In this document: positions 7,323 to 16,323 of the stretch, in pieces
Position numbering within the stretch: position 1 is the first letter of the stretch
Layout of the letters: each line of letters starts with the position of its first letter
Origin: WQXF01 sp031553615
GTDB taxonomy: Bacteria > Bacillota > Clostridia > Christensenellales > Aristaeellaceae
Direction of reading: 5' to 3'
Assembly: GCA_031553615.1 (NCBI GenBank)
Contig: JAVBLJ010000037.1
Coordinates: 1-64,000, forward strand
DNA length: 64,000 nt
The notes under the pieces: model-generated
Databases searched by the model: none
What the model was told of the DNA's origin: nothing
What the model saw: only the letters and a program-made list of their open reading frames with translations
Position numbers and translations under genes: made by a program

Positions 7323-9221
7323 CTACCATCCTTGCTTCCCGCAACAGCATTTTCGCCGATTGGCATAGCAGTAGGTCATCAGCAGAACGAACCCCAGAAT
7401 CAACGCGAGGAGGAGCACCCAGAGCCATGCGAGGCCAGCATTCCATTGCGCATACAACGTCAAGTTGTGATTGAGCACCATGGTATCCCCCGGCCGATAC
7501 GACTGTCCGCTACCGTCCGGCTCGGTATTCCAGCCGGAAAACACGAAGCCGTTTCGCGTAATGCCGACTTCCTCCGCAGATCGTATCCTCACGGTATGCG
7601 AAGGCGCGGTAGGCGATCCGACATAGTGCCCCTCACCGCCGTTGTTTTCGCAAGTCACATCGAACAAGAGTACTTCGGAATCGGTGAAGTTGATGTCATA
7701 ATGATTGAGCGGATGATCCGCGATGCTGGTGGACGCAAACCGGATATGTGGATACAGCGCCAGTGCGTCCTCCGGCGGCGTATACGCCACAGAGGCCCTG
7801 TTGCCATAGAACCACGTGCCGTTATCTGTGGATAGGTTTGTAAAATCCGGGGAGATTTCCGAATAGATGCCGCCGCCATTGCCGTTTGGGGCAAGATTGT
7901 TGGTCACAGCGGCTGCAGAAATCGCGGCGATGCCTTCGCCTGTGAGATAGACTCCGCCCCCGTTGCCGTTTACTGTTCGGTTACCGTCCGCGACGCCGCC
8001 CGAAATCGTTGCCTTGCCGCAGATGTAGACGCCGCCGCCGTCGAGATTGGCCACATTGTCGCGAACGGCGCCGCCGCTCATTTGCATTTCGGTTTCAACG
8101 TGCAGAAAGATACCCGCCCCATATGCGGCTTTGTTGTCATATACCGCAGCAGCATCCGCGATTGTCAGCAAGGAGGGTGTGCTTTGCAAATAAATGCCGC
8201 CGCCTCTGCCGTCATCCGCCATTACAGCGTTTCCGAAGACGGCGGCGTTGTCTGTCAAATGGACTGTGGAGCGGGTTGCAAAGATACCGCCGCCCACGCC
8301 TTGGCGGCTTGTATTGCCGCTTACCCTTGCGTTGCCATGCATGGTAAGGGTGGACCTGTTCAGCAAAACACCGCCGCCCATGGTTTCCGCAGTGTTGTTC
8401 GAGATCCAAGCGCTAGCCCCCACATTGAGCGAGCTCTGGTCCAAATGGAGGCCTCCGCCATAGTTGGAGGTGGAGGTATTGCCGGAGATGTGGGGTGTGT
8501 CGCCCTCATACAGACCCATGTTGATGACGCTTTTTGCGCCGGCCAGCACGCCTGCGCCTGTTCTGGAGGTTGTATTGTTTGAGATGGCTGCGTTTCCGGT
8601 CATGTTCAAGGCTGCACCAATCATGCTAATAGCCGGTGCCTCATTCTCCGAAATCGATGCGTTACCACTCATGTTGATTGTTCCGTAATAGCATAACACC
8701 GGGGAATCAATACTCACGCCGGTGATAAGTCCACCATTCATGTTAAACGTGCCGCCAACCTCGGGCGCGAGGCCATCTCCGATGAGAACGGCTTTACCGG
8801 CAGAGCTGCCCAGCACATTTTTCAGTACAGTTCCGTCATTCATTGAAAATGTTGCGCCATAAACTTTTACAAGGATCACATAGATCCCGTTGCCATCGAG
8901 TGCAATGTCCTCGAGTGTGAAATGGACATTGTTTTCTACTGTAAACGTTTTAGTATATGGCGTGCCGCCCCAAGTTAGGGTTGCGCCTGATGATGACTTA
9001 ATTGTCAAGTCCCGCGTGATCTGGTATTCCCTCGTTAAGGTAATGTCATTGGCGACTACAATCACCGTTTCGGTCGAGTTGATGGCATTGATAAAGCCCT
9101 GTTCGTCGGTAACAACGGTCTCTGCTTTTGCGACCGAAGCGCCGCACATTAAGATGCATATGCATATAGCCAGCGCGAAGCGACCCAAAGCGCTCCGGCT
9201 GCCGCCAGAAGTCTTCAACAT
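7323..9221 (-). CDS. Secreted right-handed beta-helix surface protein with InlB-type repeat and C-terminal anchor
   Basis: 632 residues with a strong start (AGGAGGGCAATTATG). Signal peptide 1-33 (ending ASVAKA). Residues ~45-515 form repeats of about 20-25 residues of the type GGGV(Y/F)L...STLTMHGNARVSGN, characteristic of parallel beta-helix (Pmp/pectate-lyase-fold) proteins. Residues ~520-600 match a Listeria-Bacteroides InlB B-repeat (FSGWNTEPDGSGQSYRPGD...LTLYAQW). The end is a hydrophobic span (WLWVLLLALILGFVLLM) with a short Arg/Lys/Cys tail instead of an LPXTG signal, so it is probably membrane-anchored. No catalytic motif is visible; an adhesin or envelope scaffold is the likeliest role. 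It may be co-transcribed with the methyltransferase upstream (68-bp gap). Confidence 0.8.
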   Translation of the reverse strand: MLKTSGGSRSALGRFALAICICILMCGASVAKAETVVTDEQGFINAINSTETVIVVANDITLTREYQITRDLTIKSSSGATLTWGGTPYTKTFTVENNVHFTLEDIALDGNGIYVILVKVYGATFSMNDGTVLKNVLGSSAGKAVLIGDGLAPEVGGTFNMNGGLITGVSIDSPVLCYYGTINMSGNASISENEAPAISMIGAALNMTGNAAISNNTTSRTGAGVLAGAKSVINMGLYEGDTPHISGNTSTSNYGGGLHLDQSSLNVGASAWISNNTAETMGGGVLLNRSTLTMHGNARVSGNTSRQGVGGGIFATRSTVHLTDNAAVFGNAVMADDGRGGGIYLQSTPSLLTIADAAAVYDNKAAYGAGIFLHVETEMQMSGGAVRDNVANLDGGGVYICGKATISGGVADGNRTVNGNGGGVYLTGEGIAAISAAAVTNNLAPNGNGGGIYSEISPDFTNLSTDNGTWFYGNRASVAYTPPEDALALYPHIRFASTSIADHPLNHYDINFTDSEVLLFDVTCENNGGEGHYVGSPTAPSHTVRIRSAEEVGITRNGFVFSGWNTEPDGSGQSYRPGDTMVLNHNLTLYAQWNAGLAWLWVLLLALILGFVLLMTYCYANRRKCCCGKQGW

Positions 9222-9289
9222 AATTGCCCTCCTACGTGTAAGGATTCACTGCATATTATGTTGTCTGCAAACAAAATGTGCCGCGGCTG

Positions 9290-10093
9290 TTATAAGGAGC
9301 AAAGAAAACGCTGGTCGGCGGATGCGATCAGCGTGCAATCCTTCTCGCCCCGGTACACCGCCGCTTTATGGGCGATTCCGCTCGCGGTAAGGTGCGCCTT
9401 GATCATCTCAACGGTTTTTTGCTCGCCGCTCCGGTGCGTGTCATCCAGGAGGATTGCGAATGATGGCGCGAGGCATCCGGGGAGCAGGTCGAGCACATCC
9501 ACGCGTGAGGCCACCCCAGCTTCGGCCGCGCCATAAGGGCCGTCAATCAGGATGAGATCAAACACCTGTCCGTGAAGACGCCGCCCGAAATCCTCATATG
9601 CCGGGATGGCACATGATTCCTGCGCTTCGAGAGCGGCCGTGCGCGTCAGCTTCATTCGCAGCAGCGTGCTTTGACTGGAGAGCGAAAAATTTCTGAAAAA
9701 AAAGGCGATCCAATCGTCATCGTGCTCTACCACAACATGGGCACAGCCTACATGGTGCGCGGCGTATTGCCCGATCATGCGCGTGGTCTGGCCCATGCCC
9801 AGTTCCAGTATGCGGCGCGGCGCGGCATCCGAAAGCGTACGAAATAGCGCATACAGCAACGGATAACCGGCCACCCAGCGCCCCGGAGAAAATGCTTTTG
9901 AAGGGAGCCAGGTGCAATCGGCGATGCTGTCGCGAAAGACCTGGCTCCACAATAGCTCCCGGAGCATAGCGTCGCTGCGCCGCAGGTTTTTTTCCAGCGT
10001 CTGCATCTGCGTGTGAAGCTGTAGAAACGCTTGGGAATGCGGCGCTGCGTACTGCGCGGACATCACGGCGCGGGGATCAAGATTCGGGGGCAT
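9290..10093 (-). CDS. SAM-dependent methyltransferase-like protein
   Basis: 267 residues, start set by AAGGAGGTAACCG before the ATG. A coiled N-terminus (QLHTQMQTLEKNLRRSDAML) precedes a Rossmann methyltransferase-like core: motif I ILELGMGQTTR (about 94-104), an acidic end of strand 2 (VVVEHDDDW) and DLILIDGPYG (about 176-185) as motif IV. The closest style is the class I/FkbM-like proteins found in polysaccharide and surface-glycan loci. The target is unknown. Context, between a Cys/Pro-rich protein 61 bp upstream and a beta-helix protein, with two glycosyltransferases nearby, suggests modification of a surface glycan or protein. Confidence 0.65.
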   Translation of the reverse strand: MPPNLDPRAVMSAQYAAPHSQAFLQLHTQMQTLEKNLRRSDAMLRELLWSQVFRDSIADCTWLPSKAFSPGRWVAGYPLLYALFRTLSDAAPRRILELGMGQTTRMIGQYAAHHVGCAHVVVEHDDDWIAFFFRNFSLSSQSTLLRMKLTRTAALEAQESCAIPAYEDFGRRLHGQVFDLILIDGPYGAAEAGVASRVDVLDLLPGCLAPSFAILLDDTHRSGEQKTVEMIKAHLTASGIAHKAAVYRGEKDCTLIASADQRFLCSL

Positions 10094-10154
10094 CGGTTAC
10101 CTCCTTGCCGCGCACCGGCTTGCTCGCATCATTTGGCTTGGGTGGCGCAACTCG

Positions 10155-11426
10155 CTAAAGGCTTGGAATCGTTTCGGTGATGATGCCGCCTTGTAGAACG
10201 CATACGCCGTCTGCCGGGAAGGGGCCGCAAGAAACCAGCGGCGTGACCAGCGTTTGCGCGGCATGGTTGCGCATGATGGTGATACTGCCGGTGATGCTGA
10301 CGACGCTGACCACGAGTGCGGTACCCGTGAAGATCGGCTGCGAAGTGTTGATGACCCGAAGATCCGCGTACACCACTTCATCCGGCCCCAGCGTCGGGCC
10401 GGCGAGGCTGAGCGATCCGATGATGAAAACGCTTTGCACAAAGGGCGTGCCGGTCACATCGACGTAGCGCAACAGCGCCGGGAAAGAGAGCTGCATGTCG
10501 ATTCCTTCAAACGCGTTTGCCGCAATAAGCACATTCGGCAGTGTCGGCAGGATCTCTAAGGAGATTGAACTGAAGGGAGGCGTGCCGATCCTTTGGAAGG
10601 GAACGATCCCCGCAAAGAACGCTCCTGGGCCCACGTTGCAAAAGCTACGAAGCCCAACCATGCTGACACACAGGGTGGGATAACTGACGGGCGGGGCTTC
10701 GCAGCTATAATCGGGGAGCACTGCGAAGTGCTGAGGTTGATTGGCAAAGCCCAGAATATCCATTATGAAATCGGCGGTAAAGGACAGCGTGTTTCCGGAA
10801 ACCGTCAGGCCGGTGATCGCGCCGCTCTGTAGCGAGATAAAGAAATCAAAGCCGTCCGGCGCGGCGGGTCTGGGGAAACTTTGGCTGACCGCGACCGGGA
10901 AATAGATGAATTTCGAGCGCGTAGCGCCCGTGCCATCCCGGTATAGCAGCATGACCGTAGGCCGGATCTCCCCACGCATTTGATACGGCGCGGGCGGTAT
11001 GTCGATCACTTCCAAATTGAAAATCGCCTGCTGGTTGCCGAGAATAAATTCCGCGCTCAATGCGGTGTACGGGGGTGGCCCGTCGTTGAGATTGAAGGCG
11101 TTCACCAGGTTGACCGGCAAGTTGGACACGGCCTGGGACGCGTCCAGGAAACCCGGCAACCCTCCGGTGCAGGCAACGGCGGGGTTTTCAGGCGTCGGAC
11201 AAGGCGGGCACGGCGGGAAGATAGGACAGGGCGGGCATGGGGAGCAAGGCGGGCAGGGAGGGCCGCCGGCAGGGGGGCAACAAGGTCTGCACGCATTGCA
11301 GATCCGGTACGTCGGGGCAGGCGGAGGCAGGAAGTTGGCGGGGCCACACCTGCCAAACGACCGGCAGGCCCTTGGGCAACAGGAACTGCAAGCGCCAAAG
11401 CCACCAACTGCGGGTCTGTTATCCAT
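10155..11426 (-). CDS. Cysteine/proline-rich spore- or surface-layer protein
   Basis: 423 residues from ATG 11426; AGGAG lies 8 bases upstream, whereas an in-frame GTG at 11435 would overlap that site. The first ~90 residues hold about 16 cysteines, many as tandem CPPC/CPPCSPC units, with no signal peptide or membrane span. The rest (~330 residues) is beta-rich, Gly/Pro/Thr-containing and shows no known catalytic motif. Spore coat and exosporium proteins of Bacillota often lack signal peptides and are Cys-rich for cross-linking, and exosporium glycoproteins often sit beside glycosyltransferases, as here. That assignment is inference; I do not recognise the family. Confidence 0.6.
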   Translation of the reverse strand: MDNRPAVGGFGACSSCCPRACRSFGRCGPANFLPPPAPTYRICNACRPCCPPAGGPPCPPCSPCPPCPIFPPCPPCPTPENPAVACTGGLPGFLDASQAVSNLPVNLVNAFNLNDGPPPYTALSAEFILGNQQAIFNLEVIDIPPAPYQMRGEIRPTVMLLYRDGTGATRSKFIYFPVAVSQSFPRPAAPDGFDFFISLQSGAITGLTVSGNTLSFTADFIMDILGFANQPQHFAVLPDYSCEAPPVSYPTLCVSMVGLRSFCNVGPGAFFAGIVPFQRIGTPPFSSISLEILPTLPNVLIAANAFEGIDMQLSFPALLRYVDVTGTPFVQSVFIIGSLSLAGPTLGPDEVVYADLRVINTSQPIFTGTALVVSVVSITGSITIMRNHAAQTLVTPLVSCGPFPADGVCVLQGGIITETIPSL

Positions 11427-11531
11427 GTTATCCACTCCTATCGCATGCAGCGCAAAATTTACTCCACCCTATGCGACAAAACCTGGAAAGATTCAAAGCA
11501 GGACACATATGCTTACGTGGGAGGTGAAGCC

Positions 11532-12461
11532 ATGCCGCTGGTATCCATCGTCATCGCCACCTACAATGACGCGCCCGTATTAAGCGCATGTCTGCGCACG
11601 GCGCTGACCCAATCGCTGGAGGATATAGAAGTTATTTGCGTAGACGACGCTTCCGAGGACCAAACGCCGTCCCTCCTCGCGGATTTTGCCGCGCGGGATC
11701 GGCGCCTGCGTGTGGTGCGGCTGGCGCGGCGATCATCGGCGGCCACGGCGCGCGTGGAGGGCGCGCGGCTGGCCACGGCGCCCTACATCCTGTTTGTCGA
11801 TTCCGATGATGAGATGACGGAACGTGCCTGCGAAATCGCCCGGGAGCGCGTCCTCGGAGAAGGCGCAGACATACTGCAATTCACGGTGGAGATTACCGAC
11901 GACAGCGGCCGGGTGCGGCTCTTGGAACACGAAGCGTGCTATGATTCCACGCAGTCGCTGCTAGACGCATGCTATACGCAAGGGTTTCCGGCGAGCAACG
12001 TGCTCTGGAACCGCATGTTTGAAACAGAGCTGGTCCGGCGTGCGTTTGCTTGGGCCAGGCCTGCGTTTGTGCCTGCCGCCAACGATCTGTACTTGTTCTT
12101 TCTCATTGCTACCCACGCCCGGCGTTATCGCGCCATCATCACGCCGCCGCTATACCGGCATTTTATTGGCCGAAGCGTTGGTGACCGTCAGGGCTCGCCG
12201 GTGGCGCTCTTGCAGCACACTTGCGGCAAGGCGCGCGCGCTCGCGCTCATCGAGGCTTACATCGCGGACCGACAGCTTGCCGTGGATGAGCAAATCGTAA
12301 AAAAACTTCGCGATACCTTTGAACGGGGGAGCGCGTCCGCCTATCGCTTGCTGCCGCCGAACATGCAAGCTCAGTGCTTGGCAATGCTGCTTTCCTACTG
12401 GGATGCCGACGCGGCGCAGCGCATTACGGACTTGGCCCAAAGGCTGGGAAAGAAAACATAA
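11532..12461 (+). CDS. Family 2 glycosyltransferase
   Basis: 309 residues from ATG 11532, preceded by GGGAGGTGAAGCC; longer upstream readings lack a site and run over the divergent gene. GT-A fold signatures: VSIVIATYNDAPVLSACL (4-21), ICVDDASEDQT (about 36-46) and YILFVDSDDEM with the metal-binding DXD (about 90-100). The C-terminal half is helical. GT2 enzymes transfer sugars from nucleotide-sugar donors, usually at the cytoplasmic face of the membrane. It starts divergently from the Cys/Pro-rich gene and is followed 12 bp later by a second GT2, so the two likely form an operon acting on a surface glycan or that protein. Donor and acceptor are unknown. Confidence 0.85.
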   Translation: MPLVSIVIATYNDAPVLSACLRTALTQSLEDIEVICVDDASEDQTPSLLADFAARDRRLRVVRLARRSSAATARVEGARLATAPYILFVDSDDEMTERACEIARERVLGEGADILQFTVEITDDSGRVRLLEHEACYDSTQSLLDACYTQGFPASNVLWNRMFETELVRRAFAWARPAFVPAANDLYLFFLIATHARRYRAIITPPLYRHFIGRSVGDRQGSPVALLQHTCGKARALALIEAYIADRQLAVDEQIVKKLRDTFERGSASAYRLLPPNMQAQCLAMLLSYWDADAAQRITDLAQRLGKKT

Positions 12462-12473
12462 GGAGAGCGTGAT

Positions 12474-13403
12474 ATGCCCAGCAAAGCGTCGATTATCATC
12501 GCCAGCCGGAATGAAGGCCCCATGCTGAAGCAAACCATTGACTTTATCCGGCGAGCGCCAACGCATATGCCCTATGAGATCATCGCGGTAGACGACGCAT
12601 CTACGGACGACAGCTTCGCGTGGATACGAACTGCCGATGCCCCGCAACTCCGGTCGGCGCAAACAGCCAGCCGTGGCATTGTGGCGGCGCGCAACCTGGG
12701 CGCAAGCCTGGCCACCGGCGATATGCTGGTGTTTTGCGATGCGCATATCGATGTGGAACCATATTGGTTGGATGAGCTTGCGCGGGTGATGGATGTCTGC
12801 AGTGCGGCCGCGGTCACACCGGCCTTCAAGAACCTGGATCACGATAATCCAATCCATCAGCGCATGTTGCTGTACGCTGCGGCGCGCTCCGCGAATATCC
12901 AGTATCGGATGTGCGGCAGAACCTTTGACAAGCTCAGCACCCTGGCATGGATGCCTCGGAACGATGCGCCCTTTGAAACGCCGGTGGTTGCCGGCGGTTG
13001 CTGGGCGGTGCGCGCCGAGGTGTTCCGGGCGGTGGGAGGCTATGAGGCAGCGTTTCGCGGTTACGGTGGGGAGGAAGAGGAAATCTCTTTGAAGCTGTGG
13101 TTGCGCGGCTATACGCTATACGCGACCCCGCTGACCTGCGTGGCGCACCAATTCCGGTTTTCGGCGCCCTATACAATCCAAATGACCGATGTTCTCCACA
13201 ACCGGCTGTATACCGCGCTGTGCCACTATAAGAACGAACGCGTGTCGCGCCTGATGGAAGAGCAAAAGCATCTGGAGCTCGCCAAGGCCGCCTATGATAC
13301 GGTGTTTACACCGGAGAACATCGAAAAGATTCGTCACGACCGCTTCGCCCGGCGCGTTCGGGATGACGATTGGTTCTTCGCGCACTTCGGATTGGATTTG
13401 TAG
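12474..13403 (+). CDS. Family 2 glycosyltransferase
   Basis: 309 residues with AAGGAGAGCGTGAT before the ATG. GT-A motifs: ASIIIASRNEGPMLKQTIDF (4-23), IIAVDDASTDDSF, DMLVFCDAHIDVEPYWLD (DAH as the DXD position) and GYGGEEEEISLKLW, which resembles the ED/EE motif of GalNAc-transferase-type GT2 proteins. It is in one operon with the preceding GT2 and is followed by a strong terminator. Both may build a short glycan on the neighbouring surface protein; this is inference from context. Confidence 0.85.
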   Translation: MPSKASIIIASRNEGPMLKQTIDFIRRAPTHMPYEIIAVDDASTDDSFAWIRTADAPQLRSAQTASRGIVAARNLGASLATGDMLVFCDAHIDVEPYWLDELARVMDVCSAAAVTPAFKNLDHDNPIHQRMLLYAAARSANIQYRMCGRTFDKLSTLAWMPRNDAPFETPVVAGGCWAVRAEVFRAVGGYEAAFRGYGGEEEEISLKLWLRGYTLYATPLTCVAHQFRFSAPYTIQMTDVLHNRLYTALCHYKNERVSRLMEEQKHLELAKAAYDTVFTPENIEKIRHDRFARRVRDDDWFFAHFGLDL

Positions 13404-13733
13404 CACATGCGGGAGAGTTCACGGCCGAGAAACAACCCAATCCTGATGCAAACACCCTATTTCTAAACAGAGTGAGCGAACTGCTCACTCTGTTTTGTTG
13501 CGTCATCAATTATTTCACGATCCCCACAAATCGTTGAACGTATGCGAGCTTCGATCCTTGAGCACATTCAAAGACAACTTTGATACAAAGAGAGTCGTTC
13601 GATTGCGCCAGCGCGAAGCGAGCATGTGGGATAAAACGAAGGCTTGGCTTGATGAGTCGAAAGACAACAGACCGCTAAGAATGCAGAAAAATGTGTTATA
13701 CTGAAGAAAGCCGAACAAAGGGGGGCGAGTTAG
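13404..13733. other. 330-bp intergenic region
   Basis: Contains the terminator of the glycosyltransferase operon (13465-13496) and the upstream region of the Bce module. A TATACT (13698-13703) near the response regulator is a possible -10, but no fitting -35 is seen 16-18 bases upstream. Short open frames across it have neither a good ribosome-binding site nor recognisable protein features. Confidence 0.5.
13465..13496 (+). terminator. Intrinsic terminator after the glycosyltransferase pair
   Basis: Perfect stem AAACAGAGTGAGC / GCTCACTCTGTTT with a 5-base loop, ending in a T-run (TTTTGTTG). The symmetry and the A-run on the other side could also stop minus-strand transcription. Confidence 0.88.
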
Positions 13734-14411
13734 CTGTACCGAATCTTTGTGTGCGAAGACGATCAGGCGCTCAGAGAAGAACTAAAAGCGCTGCTTGGCC
13801 GCTGGGAATATGACGCAACGTGGTGCGAGGACTTTTCGGACGTAGCGGGGGCGTGCCTGATGGAAAATCCGCATTTGGTCATCATGGACGTGAACCTGCC
13901 GATGTTGGACGGGTTTGCTTGGTGCGCCCGCATTCGCCAAGTATCCAGCGTACCGGTGCTGTTCTTGTCGGCCAGGGATACGTCGTCCGACGCGATCCGC
14001 GCCATGGAAGGCGGGGGAGACGACTATTTAACCAAGCCCTTCGCCCCTCATTTGCTCATATCGAAGATTGGTGCGCTGCTCCGGCGTACATATGAATACG
14101 TCCCGCCTGCCCAAGGGCTGCTCAGCTGCGGAGGCGCTTCGCTGGACATGGCCAACGCTGTACTGCTCATTGGGGATGCGCGGTTGGCGCTTACCAAAAA
14201 CGAGCAAAAGCTGCTGGCGCGTTTGATGGAACACAAAGGCCAACTGGTGCCACGGGCGCAGCTGATGCGGCTGCTCTGGGACGATGACGTATATGTAAAT
14301 GAAAATTCTCTTACGGTCAATATGAACCGCCTTCGGCGGCGCATTGCAGAGGCGGGCCTCCCGGATCTGATCACAACGGGGAAAGGGGTCGGGTATGGGA
14401 TCCTTTTTTAG
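13734..14411 (+). CDS. bceR: Bce-type OmpR-family response regulator
   Basis: 225 residues if read from CTG 13734 (LYRIFVCEDD...); the nearest GTG (13749) would cut into the first beta-strand. AAAGGGGGGCGAG lies 8 bases before the CTG, and a stop codon precedes it directly, so the rare CTG start is the best fit. Receiver domain: acidic pair EDD, phosphoacceptor Asp in LVIMDVNLPMLDG, Thr/Ser in LFLSARD and Lys in YLTKPF. C-terminal winged helix: MRLLWDDDVYVNENSLTVNMNRLRRRI. It pairs with the kinase that overlaps its 3' end, and with the ABC transporter downstream that it presumably activates. Confidence 0.85.
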   Translation: MYRIFVCEDDQALREELKALLGRWEYDATWCEDFSDVAGACLMENPHLVIMDVNLPMLDGFAWCARIRQVSSVPVLFLSARDTSSDAIRAMEGGGDDYLTKPFAPHLLISKIGALLRRTYEYVPPAQGLLSCGGASLDMANAVLLIGDARLALTKNEQKLLARLMEHKGQLVPRAQLMRLLWDDDVYVNENSLTVNMNRLRRRIAEAGLPDLITTGKGVGYGILF

Positions 14412-15417
14412 TAGCTATTGGCGCGCTACCTGGCGTAGTGTTTGCTGCTTTGCGCTCCTCATGGGCGTGCTCCACGGTGTGCTGTACGTAAGCGTGCCGC
14501 TCAGGGCGGCTTGGAATGAAGTGGCATACCTGGATTTGCTGTTGGTGCTACCTGCACTGGCCTGCTACGGGTATGGATTCTGGCGGTATCGCTCGCGCTA
14601 TAGGCAAATAGGACAAGCCCTTTTAGAGGATATCGATCCGCAGACCGCTCCGTCGCTCACCTCGTCTGGGGAGGATGTGCGTATTCTGGCGCTGTGCTTG
14701 CATGCCCAGACGCACCGTAATGAGTCGGAGCGCGGCGCGCTTCAATGCGAATTGCGGGAGCAGCGCGATTTGTTAGCCTCCTGGGCCCATGAGGTCAAGA
14801 CACCACTATCTGTGTGTCAGCTGATTCTGTCCCGAAACGAAGCGGAGCCAGTCCGCTCGCAACTGTTGGAGCAGTTAGAGCGCATAGAGAGCCAGATCAG
14901 AATCCTGCTACATGTTGAGCGCCTTCGGCATCTGGATCAGTCGCTGATCATGCAGCGCTTGGCTGTGCCGGATGTACTACGCGCTGCCATTGCCCGCAGC
15001 GCACCGATGATGCAAGCCCGAGGGCTGGAGCTGGAGCTGGATGCGCCGCCGGTGGAGGCCATGGGAGACGAGCAATGTGTGGATTATATTCTGGATCAGC
15101 TGCTGACCAACGTCGCCAAGTATGCACCGGAGGGCAGCTCAATTGGCCTGCGGGCGCAGCAATCGGAAAAGACTGCGCTGCTGAGTGTCGCTAACGCTGG
15201 CGAAATCCCCCAGCAGCATATCCTGCGTGTGTTTGATAAAGGATTTTCCGGCGCGCGCAGCGATGCCCGCTCCAGCGGCATGGGACTGTACTATGCGCAG
15301 CAGACCGCTCTGGCCCAGGGCGGATGCATTCGCGTGACATCCGAGGCCGGGCAAACCATCTTTACGCTGGAGTTGCCAAGGTTTCAAAGCTACCTTCGTC
15401 CAGCTTTGCAGGCATGA
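14395..15417 (+). CDS. bceS: Bce-type intramembrane-sensing histidine kinase
   Basis: 340 residues starting 17 bases inside the regulator gene (GGGAAAGGGGTCGGGTATG). Two membrane spans near the N-terminus (about 12-35 and 43-62) enclose only a few outside residues, as in BceS-type kinases, which sense through their ABC transporter rather than directly. Then DHp domain with phospho-His in SWAHEVKTPLS, N-box DQLLTNVAKYAP and G-box GMGLYYA. It phosphorylates the preceding regulator. Family knowledge links such kinases to peptide antibiotics such as bacitracin that bind lipid II-cycle intermediates. Confidence 0.88.
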   Translation: MGSFFSSYWRATWRSVCCFALLMGVLHGVLYVSVPLRAAWNEVAYLDLLLVLPALACYGYGFWRYRSRYRQIGQALLEDIDPQTAPSLTSSGEDVRILALCLHAQTHRNESERGALQCELREQRDLLASWAHEVKTPLSVCQLILSRNEAEPVRSQLLEQLERIESQIRILLHVERLRHLDQSLIMQRLAVPDVLRAAIARSAPMMQARGLELELDAPPVEAMGDEQCVDYILDQLLTNVAKYAPEGSSIGLRAQQSEKTALLSVANAGEIPQQHILRVFDKGFSGARSDARSSGMGLYYAQQTALAQGGCIRVTSEAGQTIFTLELPRFQSYLRPALQA

Positions 15418-15428
15418 GGGATGCCGGG

Positions 15429-15464
15429 GTGACAAAAGTGTCACACTGGGCGTTGTTTTGTCAC
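15429..15464. promoter_or_regulatory. Candidate BceR operator upstream of the ABC transporter genes
   Basis: Perfect dyad GTGACA-AAAG-TGTCAC (15429-15444) followed by a further half-site TTGTCAC (15458-15464). It lies between the kinase stop and the ATPase start, upstream of a possible -10 TATGCT (15498-15503) that has no good -35, which fits activation. Bce modules are known to switch on their own transporter genes. Confidence 0.55.
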
Positions 15465-15558
15465 CGTCAAACCGGCGACCAACGGATGCATTCGTGCTAT
15501 GCTTGGCTAACTGGGAAGAATAGTTCCTGGTCACTCTAAGCAAAAGAGGTTTATCGCA

Positions 15559-16323
15559 ATGGAAAAAGCGGACTATATCATCCAGGCCACCGCGTTGAGC
15601 AAAAAATACAGCGGTTCAGGGAGCGGCACCACGGCGCTCAGCGGCATCGACTTGAGCGTTCGTCGCGGCGAGTTCCTGGGTGTGATGGGACCCAGCGGGT
15701 CGGGCAAGACCACCCTGCTTAACGTGCTTTCTACCATCGATATCCCCACTTCCGGGACGATTGTGGTGGATGGGCAGCCACTGTCGGAGATGAATGACGC
15801 TGCGCTAGCGGTGTTCCGCCGCGGAACCATGGGGTTTGTGTTTCAAGAATATAACCTGCTGGACAACCTACTGGTGCGGGATAACATCGCCCTACCCCTT
15901 GTGCTTACCGGCGTAGCGTCCAAGGAAATATCTCGTCGGGTGGAAGAGATGGCGGATTTTTTCGCCATTGGTGAACAGTTGGACAAGCCGCCGTATCAGC
16001 TATCAGGAGGACAGCGCCAGCGAGTCGCCGCGGCGCGGGCCATGATTTCCTCGCCCAAGGTGCTGTTTGCGGACGAACCCACCGGTGCGTTGGATTCCAA
16101 GGCGGCCCAGGATTTGTTGACCGCGTTTGTGAATCTGCACCAGCAGTACGGGGTGACCATCGTCATGGTGACCCATGACGCGTTTGCCGCCAGCTACTGC
16201 GACCGCGTGCTGTTTTTGAAGGATGGGCAGCTCTATGGCCGACTGGACAAGCAGGGCATGCGCCAAGTGTTCTTCCAGTCTATTCTGGATATGCTGGGCT
16301 CGATGGGCGGTGTGAACCAATGA
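15559..16323 (+). CDS. bceA: Bce-type ABC transporter ATP-binding protein
   Basis: 254 residues, MacB/LolD-like ATPase. Walker A GPSGSGKTTLL (about 44-54), Q-loop in FVFQEYNLLDNL, signature LSGGQRQR, Walker B VLFADEPTGALDS and switch His in VTHD. It starts 18 bases after AAAAGAGG and overlaps the permease gene by four bases (ATGA). It energises the BceB-like permease, which in studied cases frees lipid II-cycle intermediates from bound peptide antibiotics and informs the BceS kinase of flux. Confidence 0.9.
   Translation: MEKADYIIQATALSKKYSGSGSGTTALSGIDLSVRRGEFLGVMGPSGSGKTTLLNVLSTIDIPTSGTIVVDGQPLSEMNDAALAVFRRGTMGFVFQEYNLLDNLLVRDNIALPLVLTGVASKEISRRVEEMADFFAIGEQLDKPPYQLSGGQRQRVAAARAMISSPKVLFADEPTGALDSKAAQDLLTAFVNLHQQYGVTIVMVTHDAFAASYCDRVLFLKDGQLYGRLDKQGMRQVFFQSILDMLGSMGGVNQ

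Noticed and set aside
11500..11520. CATATGCTTA resembling a SigE/SigK -10 before the glycosyltransferases
   Set aside because: No matching -35 at normal spacing; too weak to list as a promoter.
13495..13704. Short open frame of 69 codons before bceR
   Set aside because: Begins within the terminator T-run, no ribosome-binding site, no recognisable protein feature.
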